DNA of 64,000 nucleotides, from the NCBI GenBank assembly GCA_945878555.1, contig CAMDWI010000004.1, positions 62,001 to 126,000 of the forward strand, in the 5' to 3' direction. Source of the stretch: Klebsiella pneumoniae (GTDB lineage Bacteria > Pseudomonadota > Gammaproteobacteria > Eutrophobiales > Eutrophobiaceae). Shown piece by piece: positions 1 to 9,833 of this stretch (its first letter is position 1; every line of letters starts with the position of its first letter). A program made the translations under genes and the position numbers. The notes beneath the pieces are model-generated. The model searched no databases and was not told the DNA's origin. It was given only the letters and a program-made list of their open reading frames with translations.

Positions 1-968
1 ATGTCAGCCCGGCCGACACCTTGTCGGTTATACCTGATATTCCTGATTATTTTGATGAGCCGTTTTCAGATTCGTCCCAGATCCCAACATTTCTTTTGTC
101 ACGTCTTGCCAGGACGGATGTCACAGTAGCACTCTCCGGCGATGGTGGGGACGAATTGTTTGGTGGCTATAGTCGTTATCTTGTTGGTCTGGATGCCTGG
201 AATATAATCCGTAAAATTCCGTTGTCTTTGCGTCGTGCTGGCGGCAAGCTGATAAGAGGCATTCCGGCTGCATACATTGACTTATTGGCAAGACCAGTCC
301 GACCATTCTTGCCAGGGTCACTTCGATATAACCAGTTCGGACATAAGTTGCATAAACTCGCCGGAGTGTGGGATTCAGACTCACCTGATGCAGTTTATAA
401 CAGTTTGATATGCCTCTGGACACACCCGGAAGAAATAGTAATTGGCGCCAGTGAAATGGACATGCTTGAGTCTCACCGCACCGCTCTTGAGGGAATCACA
501 AACTTTACAGAACGGATGATGTATGCCGATACTGTAACCTACCTGCCAGATGATATCCTGGTCAAGGTTGATAGGGCGAGTATGGCCGCATCTCTTGAGG
601 TCCGGGTACCGTTTCTGGACCATCGTATAATCGAGTTTATCTGGAATCAATCTGCCGATTTAAAGATTGTCGGGAATGAAGGCAAGTGGTTATTGAGGCA
701 GATACTTTCACGATATGTCCCCTTGGAATTGACAGACAGGCCCAAAATGGGATTTGGTGTGCCACTGGATAAATGGTTACGGGGGCCGTTAAAAGAATGG
801 GCTGGTGATTTACTGGCTGAAGACAGATTGAATCGACAGGGTATCTTTCGTTCCGGGCCGGTGCAGAAAAAGTGGCAGCAACACCTTTCCGGAGAAATAG
901 CTTGGCATTATCAATTATGGCCGATTTTGATGTATCAAGCCTGGCATGATCGTTGGATTCGTGGGTAG
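1..968 (+). CDS. Asparagine synthase (glutamine-hydrolysing), C-terminal part; 5' end lies outside the window
   Basis: Frame is open from position 3 to the stop at 968. Contains VALSGDGGDELFGGY and YLPDDILVKVDRASMAASLEVRVPFLDH motifs typical of AsnB synthetase domains. Confidence 0.9.
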   Translation, partial: VSPADTLSVIPDIPDYFDEPFSDSSQIPTFLLSRLARTDVTVALSGDGGDELFGGYSRYLVGLDAWNIIRKIPLSLRRAGGKLIRGIPAAYIDLLARPVRPFLPGSLRYNQFGHKLHKLAGVWDSDSPDAVYNSLICLWTHPEEIVIGASEMDMLESHRTALEGITNFTERMMYADTVTYLPDDILVKVDRASMAASLEVRVPFLDHRIIEFIWNQSADLKIVGNEGKWLLRQILSRYVPLELTDRPKMGFGVPLDKWLRGPLKEWAGDLLAEDRLNRQGIFRSGPVQKKWQQHLSGEIAWHYQLWPILMYQAWHDRWIRG

Positions 969-992
969 ACGACCACAACCGGATCAATAACC

Positions 993-2168
993 ATGAGCAA
1001 TAATCGCGACAAGCATACAGTCAGGATTGTTATTGGCAGTCTGGACATTGGAGGTACGGAAACCCACCTTTTCCGGATTTTACCTCGACTGAAATCTGAC
1101 AAATTGAGCCCGGTCGTTATAACCCTGACTCACAGGGGGCAACTTGCAGACGGTTTGCAGAGTCTCGGAGTACCTGTCTATGGGCCACCTCAAATAGTCC
1201 GGGTTACACAACGAATTCCTTATCTACGCAGGGTAATCGGACCTGTTTCCACCATACTCTACCTGATTTCTCGGTTTGTCCGCACTCCTGCCTCAGTCAC
1301 CTGTTTCTACCTTCCATCCTCGTATTTTCTCGGTATGATAGCGGCGTTTCTTACTGGTACTACTGGCAAAACATTGATGTTTCGCCGCAGCCTGAATGTA
1401 TATCAGGATAATTGGCCATTTATCAGATCACTTGAACCCCTGTTACACAAACTCACACATGCCATTGCGGGAAACAGTCAGGCGGTTATACGGCAATTAA
1501 GGGACGAGGAGGGAGTTCCATCACATAAATTAACGCTTATCTACAATGGTATCGATATACCCGCTGATACAGATATTTCTGGACGTGCAGGTACACGCAA
1601 TAACCTGGGTATTGCAGAAGATGTAATCGTTTTATCGATAGTGGCAAATCTTATACCATACAAGGGACATGCTGATTTGCTGGCTGCATTATCCAGGATA
1701 AGCGACAAGATTGGTCATCACTGGATACTTCTATGTGTAGGTTCCGGAATTGAACAACGGAAGGATCTGACTGATTTGGTAAAACAGTACGATCTGTCAG
1801 ACAAGGTCCGTTGGCTCGGACAGCGTCAGGATGTTTCCGATATATTGTGCGCTTCTGATATAGGCCTGCTGGTCTCACATCATGAAGGTTTTTCAAACTC
1901 CGTACTTGAAGGTATGGCTGCAGGTCTGCCCATGATAGTCACAGCAGTAGGAGGTAATCCTGAGGCAATAATAGACCAGGAGTGTGGTCTGGTGGTGCCA
2001 CCGAGGGATCCTGTTGCGCTGGCAAAGGCAATACTCTACCTGGCGAATAATCTGGAAACAGCACGAAAATACGGGGCTGCGGCAAGGGAGAGGGTCCGAC
2101 TCATATTTTCAATGGACTCCTGCCTGGCATCGTACCGGCAGTTATTAGACAAAATGATGTCGGAATGA
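993..2168 (+). CDS. Glycosyltransferase, GT4 family
   Basis: GT-B architecture with 'GGTETHLFRIL' and C-terminal 'SHHEGFSNSVLEGMAAGLPMIVTAVGGNPEAI' motif. Confidence 0.85.
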   Translation: MSNNRDKHTVRIVIGSLDIGGTETHLFRILPRLKSDKLSPVVITLTHRGQLADGLQSLGVPVYGPPQIVRVTQRIPYLRRVIGPVSTILYLISRFVRTPASVTCFYLPSSYFLGMIAAFLTGTTGKTLMFRRSLNVYQDNWPFIRSLEPLLHKLTHAIAGNSQAVIRQLRDEEGVPSHKLTLIYNGIDIPADTDISGRAGTRNNLGIAEDVIVLSIVANLIPYKGHADLLAALSRISDKIGHHWILLCVGSGIEQRKDLTDLVKQYDLSDKVRWLGQRQDVSDILCASDIGLLVSHHEGFSNSVLEGMAAGLPMIVTAVGGNPEAIIDQECGLVVPPRDPVALAKAILYLANNLETARKYGAAARERVRLIFSMDSCLASYRQLLDKMMSE

Positions 2169-3292
2169 AGAAAATACTATATCTGGTAACCGAAGACTGG
2201 TATTTCTGGTCACATCGACTGGCACTCGCCCGGGCCGTCAGGAAACAGGGATATGAAGTTTTTGTCATGACCAGATCAGGTGAATACACAGAATCAATAA
2301 ACGCGGAAGGATTAATATTGTTGCCACTGGCTATGAATCGCTCGATAGGTTCACTTGCCGGGGAACTCATTACCCTCTCAACAATATTCAGGATATATCG
2401 TGAAATCAAACCTGATGTAGTCCATCATATTGCGCTTAAGCCTGTGGTGCTGGGATCTATTGCAGCCAGGTTTGCAAGGGTGCCAGTAGTAGTCAACTCC
2501 TATACAGGACTTGGATTCCTGTTTATTTCCGATTCAAAATTGTCACGGCTATTCAGACGGTTTTTACTGCCACTACTTTCCTGCTTTTTAAAAGGTAATC
2601 GTGTCAATAACATCGTTCAGAACACTACAGACAGGGATCTTCTGATAAGTCTGGGGCTCGTCGTGTCTTCCCGTACTACCTTGATTCGCGGATCAGGAGT
2701 GGACATGAAGATATTTAATTATACTCAAGAAGTGGTTACTGACAGACCGATTGTCCTTTTTGCATCCCGTTTATTAAGAGATAAGGGTATATCGGAGTTT
2801 ATTGATGCAGCAAGGTTATTGAAATCCACCGGATGCAACGCAAGATTTGTTGTCGCAGGTGATATCGATCCGGGTAATCCGACCAGTACAAGTCATGAGT
2901 TGGTCGGGCAGTGGGTCGCAGATGGTCTGATAGAATGGTGGGGGCATCGGGTAGATATGCCCTCGGTATTCAGCCAGGTCAATATCGTTTGCCTTCCCTC
3001 CTATCGCGAAGGGCTGCCCAAGGTGCTGCTGGAAGCCGCTGCGTGTGGACGCGCCATTGTTACAACCGATGTCCCGGGTTGCTCTGATGTAGTGGTGGAT
3101 GGCGTGAATGGTCTGATGGTACCTGTCAGAAATCCGGTCAGACTGGCAGAAGCAATCCGGACTCTGGTGGATTCAGCCGAGCTACGTAATAAAATGGGGT
3201 TGGCAGGACGAAAATATGTAGAAGCAAGTTTTGACGTTGATGCCGTGAATGCAGAGACTATAAGTCTGTATAATCAGCTGCTTGAGAAATAA
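2165..3292 (+). CDS. Glycosyltransferase, GT4 family (PglA-like)
   Basis: 4-bp overlap with the upstream GT; 'PSYREGLPKVLLEAAACGRAIVTTDVPGC' motif and 'VVNSYTGLGFLF'. Confidence 0.85.
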   Translation: MKKILYLVTEDWYFWSHRLALARAVRKQGYEVFVMTRSGEYTESINAEGLILLPLAMNRSIGSLAGELITLSTIFRIYREIKPDVVHHIALKPVVLGSIAARFARVPVVVNSYTGLGFLFISDSKLSRLFRRFLLPLLSCFLKGNRVNNIVQNTTDRDLLISLGLVVSSRTTLIRGSGVDMKIFNYTQEVVTDRPIVLFASRLLRDKGISEFIDAARLLKSTGCNARFVVAGDIDPGNPTSTSHELVGQWVADGLIEWWGHRVDMPSVFSQVNIVCLPSYREGLPKVLLEAAACGRAIVTTDVPGCSDVVVDGVNGLMVPVRNPVRLAEAIRTLVDSAELRNKMGLAGRKYVEASFDVDAVNAETISLYNQLLEK

Positions 3293-3313
3293 CGTATTAT
3301 TGAGAGGTCATAA

Positions 3314-4771
3314 ATGACAGAACTAATGAAGCCACTTTGTCCCGTTATACTCGCTGGTGGTGGTGGTACACGCCTGTGGCCGTTATCCAGGGAACATTAT
3401 CCAAAACAGTTTCTGTCTTTTGGCCAGGAACATTCGATGCTCCAGCAGACTTTGCTAAGAGTGTGTTCAGGCAACGGTGAATATAAAATTAACGCGCCGG
3501 TAATAATCTGTAATGAGGAGCACCGGTTTCTCGTTGCAGAACATGCGCTCCGTACCGGCATCACTCCGGCGGAAATTATTCTGGAACCTGTCGGCAGAAA
3601 TACCGCCCCGGCATTAACTATCGCCGCACTGCGTGTACTTGATCAGGACCCGGTACTTCTGATTTCGCCTGCCGATCATTTGATTGCAGATACTGATTCA
3701 TTCCATAAGGCCATCGCCGATGGTTATGCACATGCATTACAGGACAGACTCGTTATATTTGGTATCCAGCCTGCCGCACCCGAAACCGGATTTGGATATA
3801 TTCGCGCTGGCAAGCCGATTGCCGGCAATGATTACAGCGTTGATGCATTTGTAGAAAAACCGGATGCTGCAACAGCCGCCGGATATCTCGCTGCCGGAAA
3901 TTATTACTGGAACAGTGGTATATTCATGATGAAGGCCTCGGTCTGGTTAAAGGCGATACATCGGTATCGACCGGATATCTATCAGGCATGTTTCGATTTG
4001 ACATCATTGAGTACATTTGATGGCGTGTTTTTCAGACTGGCGAACAGTTTTCGTGATTGTCCGGCAGATTCAATAGATTATGCGGTAATGGAAAAGGTAT
4101 GTGCAGACAAGGGTGAGTATGATCTTGCGATGGTCAGCATGAATGCCGGATGGTCTGATCTCGGTTCATGGTCAGCTATATATGATATCTCGAGTCAGGA
4201 TAATAATGGAAATGTCATTCTCGGAAATGTTTTTACCCACAATACCAGCAACTCTATAGTCCAGTCACACGACAGACTGGTAGCAACCTTCGGCTGCGAT
4301 GATCTGCTGGTTATCGAAACGTCCGATGCGGTTCTGATCGGAAACCGTAGCAATGCCCAGGACGTCAAACATATTGTATCCCGGTTAAACGAAAAAAAAC
4401 GGTCTGAAGCAGTCAGTCACAGGCGCGTATATCGTCCCTGGGGCAGCTATGAGTCCCTGGATTCAGGAGAGTGTTACCAGGTCAAGCGACTGGTAGTTAA
4501 CCCGGGCAAGAAGCTGTCTTTGCAATTACATAACAGGCGCGCCGAGCATTGGGTAGTTGTTCAAGGTACGGCAACGGTTACCTGCGATGATCGGGTTTTT
4601 GATCTGCAGGTGAATGAGTCTACCTATATCCCTCTGGGTGCAAAACACAGACTCGAAAATCGACATTCAATTCCGCTGGAAGTAATTGAGGTGCAGTCCG
4701 GAGACTATCTGGGGGAAGATGATATCGTCCGTCTTGATGACGATTTTGGACGGCACAATTCGGTCAGTTGA
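3314..4771 (+). CDS. manC: Mannose-1-phosphate guanylyltransferase / mannose-6-phosphate isomerase (bifunctional)
   Basis: 'PVILAGGGGTRLWPLSREHYPKQFL' and C-terminal cupin 'RPWGSYESLDSGECYQVKRLVVNPGKKLSLQLHNRRAEHWVVVQG'. Confidence 0.93.
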   Translation: MTELMKPLCPVILAGGGGTRLWPLSREHYPKQFLSFGQEHSMLQQTLLRVCSGNGEYKINAPVIICNEEHRFLVAEHALRTGITPAEIILEPVGRNTAPALTIAALRVLDQDPVLLISPADHLIADTDSFHKAIADGYAHALQDRLVIFGIQPAAPETGFGYIRAGKPIAGNDYSVDAFVEKPDAATAAGYLAAGNYYWNSGIFMMKASVWLKAIHRYRPDIYQACFDLTSLSTFDGVFFRLANSFRDCPADSIDYAVMEKVCADKGEYDLAMVSMNAGWSDLGSWSAIYDISSQDNNGNVILGNVFTHNTSNSIVQSHDRLVATFGCDDLLVIETSDAVLIGNRSNAQDVKHIVSRLNEKKRSEAVSHRRVYRPWGSYESLDSGECYQVKRLVVNPGKKLSLQLHNRRAEHWVVVQGTATVTCDDRVFDLQVNESTYIPLGAKHRLENRHSIPLEVIEVQSGDYLGEDDIVRLDDDFGRHNSVS

Positions 4772-4788
4772 GACCGGACTTTCCAGAA

Positions 4789-5748
4789 ATGACGATGGTG
4801 CTGGTAACGGGTGCGCAGGGATTTGTCGGAACCCATCTAATCAGGATCTTGCTGGGAAGGGGCTATCAGGTCCGTGCAGCTATCCGCGATACCCGCAATA
4901 AACGGGACATCCCCGCTTCGGTTGAAACTATTGGATATTGTTCAGGTTCACCGGATAATGACTACCAGCGATTATTGACCGGAATTGATGTGGTAGTTCA
5001 TCTTGCCGGAATTGCACACAGGGAAAATGTCGTACACTCAGATTATATTCAGGTGAATACCCTCGGGACCAGGGAACTTGCAACTGCCGCCCTTGAAAGA
5101 GGTATCAAGCGGTTTATTTTCCTAAGTACCGTAAAGGTACACGGCGAACACACAGGTTTATCAGCAGAAAAGAATACTGCATTAAATGAGTGCAGCCCGT
5201 TGTCAGCAATCGATCCCTATAGTCATAGCAAACTGCAAGCTGAAAATGCTCTTCGGGAAATATGTCGGAACACCGATATGCAGTATGTCATTCTCCGGCC
5301 GCCGCTGGTTTTTGGTCCTGGGGTAAAGGCAAATTTTTATCTGTTGATGAAAATGGTATGGCACGGGTGGTGGCTGCCATTTGCCCGGGTGGAAAATCGA
5401 CGCAGTATGATATACGTAGAGAATTTATGTGACATTATCGAACTACTTGTCAAGGCAGGCAGCATCAATAATACAGAGTTTCTGGTAAAGGATGTAGATA
5501 TGTCTACCACCCGTCTGGTCCAGGAGCTTTCATCGGCAATGGGCAAACCTCCCCACCTGTTTTATCTACCGCTACCGATAGTCCGTATTATCTCCCGTCT
5601 TTTAGGCAGGCATGAAACTGTGGACAAGTTGTATTTTTCACTGGCGATAAATGATGACAAGCTCAGATCAGAATTACACTGGACCCCTCCGGTTAAACCT
5701 GCGATCGCCATTCAGAGAACAGTTGACTGGTTTATCCAAAACAGATGA
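4789..5748 (+). CDS. NAD-dependent epimerase/dehydratase (UDP-glucose 4-epimerase-like, SDR family)
   Basis: 'MVLVTGAQGFVGTHLIRILLGRGYQV' Rossmann motif and 'YSHSKLQAE' YxxxK. ATG at 4789 preferred over the TTG at 4768. Confidence 0.85.
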   Translation: MTMVLVTGAQGFVGTHLIRILLGRGYQVRAAIRDTRNKRDIPASVETIGYCSGSPDNDYQRLLTGIDVVVHLAGIAHRENVVHSDYIQVNTLGTRELATAALERGIKRFIFLSTVKVHGEHTGLSAEKNTALNECSPLSAIDPYSHSKLQAENALREICRNTDMQYVILRPPLVFGPGVKANFYLLMKMVWHGWWLPFARVENRRSMIYVENLCDIIELLVKAGSINNTEFLVKDVDMSTTRLVQELSSAMGKPPHLFYLPLPIVRIISRLLGRHETVDKLYFSLAINDDKLRSELHWTPPVKPAIAIQRTVDWFIQNR

Positions 5749-5773
5749 TCCTGGACGTCTTTGACATGGGTTT

Positions 5774-6826
5774 ATGCCCGTTATGAATGTGCCGGTTGGT
5801 ATTTACCTGGCTGGAGTACCCGCCTATTTACTGACAGTTATTTTTGCCTGGTTACTCACGGGCTGGATACGCTGCTATGCATTGAATAACGACATCCTTG
5901 ATCATCCCAATCATCGTAGCCTGCATATAAGGCCCACCCCCCGAGGTGGTGGACTTACTATTGCACTTCTGGTACTCGTTACACTATTTCTGCTACGTTT
6001 GACCAGCCTCGTCTCCCCGGTTTTTTTTATTGCCCTGGGACCGGCTGCTTTACTTGTCACTGTTACAGGCTGGATAGATGATCGACGCGGGTTGCCTGCT
6101 CATTGGCGCGGTTTGACTTATCTGTTATCTGCAGTCTGGGTAACACTCTGGATCACTGGTGTTTCCCAGCTGATTGATTATTCGAGACTCGTGTACATGG
6201 TTATTGCTGCCGGCGGGATAATGTGGTTGATTAATTTGTACAACTTTATGGATGGATCGGATGGATTGGCGGGCTCCCAGGCTGTTATTACTGCGGGGGC
6301 AGGCGCATGGATTTTATTGCTTGCAGGCGAGCAAGGGATGGCGATACTTCTAATAGTCGTTTCTGCCTCTGCAACAGGGTTTCTGATCTGGAACTGGCCA
6401 CCCGCAAGGATCTTCATGGGCGATGCTGGAAGCTGTCTCGTAGGACTGGTCTTTGGTGTTGTAGCGCTGGCGTCGGATGTCAGTAACTCAGTACCGTTTG
6501 CGGTCTGGCTAGTACTGTTGTCAATTTTTATCGGTGATACCACAATGACCCTTATCAAGCGTATCGTGACCGGCGAGACCTGGTATCTGGCGCATAGACA
6601 ACATGCCTATCAAAGGCTGGTCCAGATGGGAATGAGTCACAAACAGCTGACCTGTGCAGCAATTTCAGTTAATCTGTTAATACTGGTACCGGCTGCCTTT
6701 ATGGTTAACACCTATCAAGTGTATGCCTGGTGGATAACCGGTGGGGTATATCTGCTCAATGGCAGTCTCTGGTTGCTGGTACAGATTAAATACAATAATT
6801 ATAAAGATGGTAACAGGGCTGGATGA
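5774..6826 (+). CDS. MraY/WecA-type undecaprenyl-phosphate glycosyl-1-phosphate transferase (WbpL-like)
   Basis: Multi-TM protein with 'DHPNHRSLHIRPTPRGGGL', 'YNFMDGSDGLAGSQA' and 'RIFMGDAGSCLVG' motifs. Confidence 0.9.
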   Translation: MPVMNVPVGIYLAGVPAYLLTVIFAWLLTGWIRCYALNNDILDHPNHRSLHIRPTPRGGGLTIALLVLVTLFLLRLTSLVSPVFFIALGPAALLVTVTGWIDDRRGLPAHWRGLTYLLSAVWVTLWITGVSQLIDYSRLVYMVIAAGGIMWLINLYNFMDGSDGLAGSQAVITAGAGAWILLLAGEQGMAILLIVVSASATGFLIWNWPPARIFMGDAGSCLVGLVFGVVALASDVSNSVPFAVWLVLLSIFIGDTTMTLIKRIVTGETWYLAHRQHAYQRLVQMGMSHKQLTCAAISVNLLILVPAAFMVNTYQVYAWWITGGVYLLNGSLWLLVQIKYNNYKDGNRAG

Positions 6827-8697
6827 AACCTAGGCTTATAATCAGTACACGCTCTCTGGTCATACTGCATGACCTGGGAATGGCTATGTTTGCCTGGTTC
6901 GCTGCCTGGTGGATCCGGTTTAATATGACCTTTCCTTTTCCGGAATGGCAGGTATGTCTATATACATTGCCATTTGTACTGGTAATACAATCGGCCATTT
7001 TCTGGCGCTTCAGTCTGTATCGGGGTATCTGGCGTTTCGCCAGTCTGCCGGATCTGTGGAATATATTCCGGGCCACAATACTGGGTGCAATGATTATCAC
7101 CCTGTGTCTTTTTATCCTGTTCAGGCTGGAGGGAGTGCCAAGATCAGTATTGATACTCTATCCCATGATACTGATCATCCTGCTGGGTGGGCCCCGACTG
7201 GGCTATCGATTATGGAAAGACCATACACTGAACCTGCGATCCACCGGGCAGGGCAAACGCATATTTATTATTGGTGCCGGACGTGCAGGCGAAATGTTGG
7301 CCCGCGAAATGTTGCGTGATGGTAACTATACCCCGATCGGATTTATTGATGACAATGCTGCATTAAGCAGGTCGGAAATTCATGGTATCAGGGTTTTGGG
7401 GCCACTCTCCCAGATAAAAGTCCATGCAGAAAAATATGCGCCGGATTTTATTGTCATAGCCGTGCCCTCTGCCAGTAACGAACAAATGCAGAGGATCGTG
7501 GAATTATCAAAAAACACCAATTTGCCGGTCAGGACCTTGCCCAAACTGAATGAAATGATCAGCAGTAACCCCTCATTGAAAGAGTTGAGAGATGTTTCAA
7601 TTGAGGATTTGCTGGGGCGCGACAGGATAGAACTGGACTGGAGTCTGTTACAGAAGGCCATTTCCGGCAAGACGGTGATGGTCACTGGTGGAGGGGGATC
7701 AATAGGCTCTGAATTGTGCAGGCAGATTTGCGGATTGAACCCACGACAAATCATTATCCTGGAGCGCAGCGAATTTAATCTTTACCGGATGTTGCAGGAA
7801 CTTGATGTATACAGGGATAAATTCAGGGTAACAGGTGTTCTTGCGGATATTTGTGATCGTGAGAAAGTTGATCAGGTATTTAATAACCATAAACCGCAGA
7901 TTATCTTTCACGCCGCCGCCTATAAACATGTACCGATACTGGAGAGTGAAAGCCGTGAGGCAGTCAGGAATAATGTCTTTGGCACAATCTATACCGTAAA
8001 TGCTGCCGAGAAATACAGGGCTGAAAAATTTATACTGATATCTACCGACAAGGCTGTCAACCCGGTCAACATACTTGGGTCGACCAAACGTTTGGCAGAG
8101 ATGTATTGTGAAACCCGCAATACCCGTGGTAATACGCGATTTATTACTGTCAGGTTTGGTAATGTGCTTGGTTCTGATGGAAGTGTGGTCCCACTGTTTC
8201 AACAGCAGATTCGTAATGGCGGTCCGGTCACAGTGACGCATCCGGACATCACCCGTTATTTTATGACGATACGTGAGTCCTGCCAGCTTATCCTGCAGTC
8301 TGCCGTAATGGGGCAGGGTGGAGAGATATATGTGCTGGATATGGGGACACCGGTAAAGATACTCTATCTGGCCGAACAGATGATTAAATTAACCAATCCA
8401 TACGTTGACAGGAAGATTGATATCAGGATTACCGGTCTGCGACCGGGTGAGAAATTGCACGAAGAACTTTTCTATGCAGGCGAACAGAAGATCCGGACAT
8501 CACATGAAAAGATCCTGATAGCGCGCCATCCCGATATAAATGCAAAGCAGCTTTCAGATATAATTTCCGAGCTGGAGGCGGCTTGCGCCACATTTGATGA
8601 TGTCAGAATCAGGAAGCTTCTGGATTCGGCGGTATTACTGGAGCAGTCAGGTAACAGGAACAATACCAGCAACATAATTCCGATAACGCAGGGTTGA
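6823..8697 (+). CDS. Nucleoside-diphosphate-sugar 4,6-dehydratase, WbpM/FlaA1-like with N-terminal membrane domain
   Basis: Two Rossmann domains ('RIFIIGAGRAGEMLAREML', 'KTVMVTGGGGSIGSELCRQI') and 'STDKAVNPVNILGSTKRLAEMYCE'. 4-bp overlap with the preceding gene. Confidence 0.9.
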   Translation: MKPRLIISTRSLVILHDLGMAMFAWFAAWWIRFNMTFPFPEWQVCLYTLPFVLVIQSAIFWRFSLYRGIWRFASLPDLWNIFRATILGAMIITLCLFILFRLEGVPRSVLILYPMILIILLGGPRLGYRLWKDHTLNLRSTGQGKRIFIIGAGRAGEMLAREMLRDGNYTPIGFIDDNAALSRSEIHGIRVLGPLSQIKVHAEKYAPDFIVIAVPSASNEQMQRIVELSKNTNLPVRTLPKLNEMISSNPSLKELRDVSIEDLLGRDRIELDWSLLQKAISGKTVMVTGGGGSIGSELCRQICGLNPRQIIILERSEFNLYRMLQELDVYRDKFRVTGVLADICDREKVDQVFNNHKPQIIFHAAAYKHVPILESESREAVRNNVFGTIYTVNAAEKYRAEKFILISTDKAVNPVNILGSTKRLAEMYCETRNTRGNTRFITVRFGNVLGSDGSVVPLFQQQIRNGGPVTVTHPDITRYFMTIRESCQLILQSAVMGQGGEIYVLDMGTPVKILYLAEQMIKLTNPYVDRKIDIRITGLRPGEKLHEELFYAGEQKIRTSHEKILIARHPDINAKQLSDIISELEAACATFDDVRIRKLLDSAVLLEQSGNRNNTSNIIPITQG

Positions 8698-8703
8698 GAT
8701 TTT

Positions 8704-9582
8704 ATGAAGATTAGAAAGGCAGTTTTCCCGGTAGCAGGACTTGGTACACGTTTTTTTCCCGCAACCAAGGTCATCGCCAAGGAAATGTTACCGGTAGTGG
8801 ACAAGCCAATTATGCAATATGCGACTGAAGAGGCCATCAATGCCGGTGTCACCGAACTGATTTTTGTTATTTCCAAAACCAAAACCAGCATACAGGAACA
8901 TTACACCAGTGCGTCTGAGCTGGAACAGGAACTGGCGGCACGCAACAAGCTGGACTTACTGAAGACGATCACGGACATCCTGCCTGCGGGTATCAGCTGT
9001 TCATTCGTGGAACAGCCAAAAGCGCTGGGACTTGGTCATGCGGTTTTGTGTGCGCAACCACTGGTTGGTAACGAACCGTTTGCCGTAATCTTGCCTGATG
9101 ACATGATAGACGATGACAGTACCGGTTGCCTTAGCCAGATGGTAGCTGTGTATCAGCAACATCCTCACAGTATTATCGCTATTGAAGAAGTAAATCGTTC
9201 AGAAACAGACAAATATGGAATTGTAAACATTAGCCCTGTGGCTGGCCCCGTGCACAGGATTGAGGCCATCGTAGAAAAGCCGAAGCCGGACGTTGCACCC
9301 TCGAACCTCGCTGTGGTGGGACGTTACATACTTTCAGGTGCGATTTTTGAACATCTGACCCATCTGGGCAAGGGTGCAGGCGGAGAGATTCAGCTGACTG
9401 ACGGTATCGCTGCCCTGCTGAAAGAGGAACCTGTACTGGCTTATGAATTTTCAGGCACGCGGTATGATTGTGGTTCCAAACTGGGTTATCTGAAGGCCAT
9501 GATGAATTATGGATTAAAACATGCTGAGGTGAAGGGAGAGTTTGCCGCATATCTGGGAAGTGAAATCAAAGCCAGACTTTGA
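8704..9582 (+). CDS. galU: UTP--glucose-1-phosphate uridylyltransferase
   Basis: 'KAVFPVAGLGTRFFPATKVIAKEMLPVVDKPIMQYATEEAINAG'; 292 aa. Confidence 0.95.
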   Translation: MKIRKAVFPVAGLGTRFFPATKVIAKEMLPVVDKPIMQYATEEAINAGVTELIFVISKTKTSIQEHYTSASELEQELAARNKLDLLKTITDILPAGISCSFVEQPKALGLGHAVLCAQPLVGNEPFAVILPDDMIDDDSTGCLSQMVAVYQQHPHSIIAIEEVNRSETDKYGIVNISPVAGPVHRIEAIVEKPKPDVAPSNLAVVGRYILSGAIFEHLTHLGKGAGGEIQLTDGIAALLKEEPVLAYEFSGTRYDCGSKLGYLKAMMNYGLKHAEVKGEFAAYLGSEIKARL

Positions 9583-9625
9583 TTCTGAACTGATACGAAA
9601 TGGAAGTCTGATGTCTGTGGAAATA

Positions 9626-9701
9626 TGGCTCCCCGGGACGGGCTCGAACCGCCGACCTAGTGATTAACAGTCACCCGCTCTACCGACTGAGCTACCGAGG
9701 A
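9626..9701 (-). tRNA. tRNA-Asn (GTT)
   Basis: Reverse complement TCCTCGGTAGCTCAGTCGGTAGAGCGGGTGACTGTTAATCACTAGGTCGGCGGTTCGAGCCCGTCCCGGGGAGCCA. 7-bp acceptor, encoded CCA, anticodon GTT. Confidence 0.96.
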
Positions 9702-9833
9702 ATAATCAGGACGCGTATGGTACTTGTCGTTACCCGTATTGGTCAACACTGAATATCCATATGACGGTAATTTTTTGCTAAATTCATCTCTGACCATGTC
9801 CCTGAACCGTCCGGACTGGAATTCAGGATTGTG

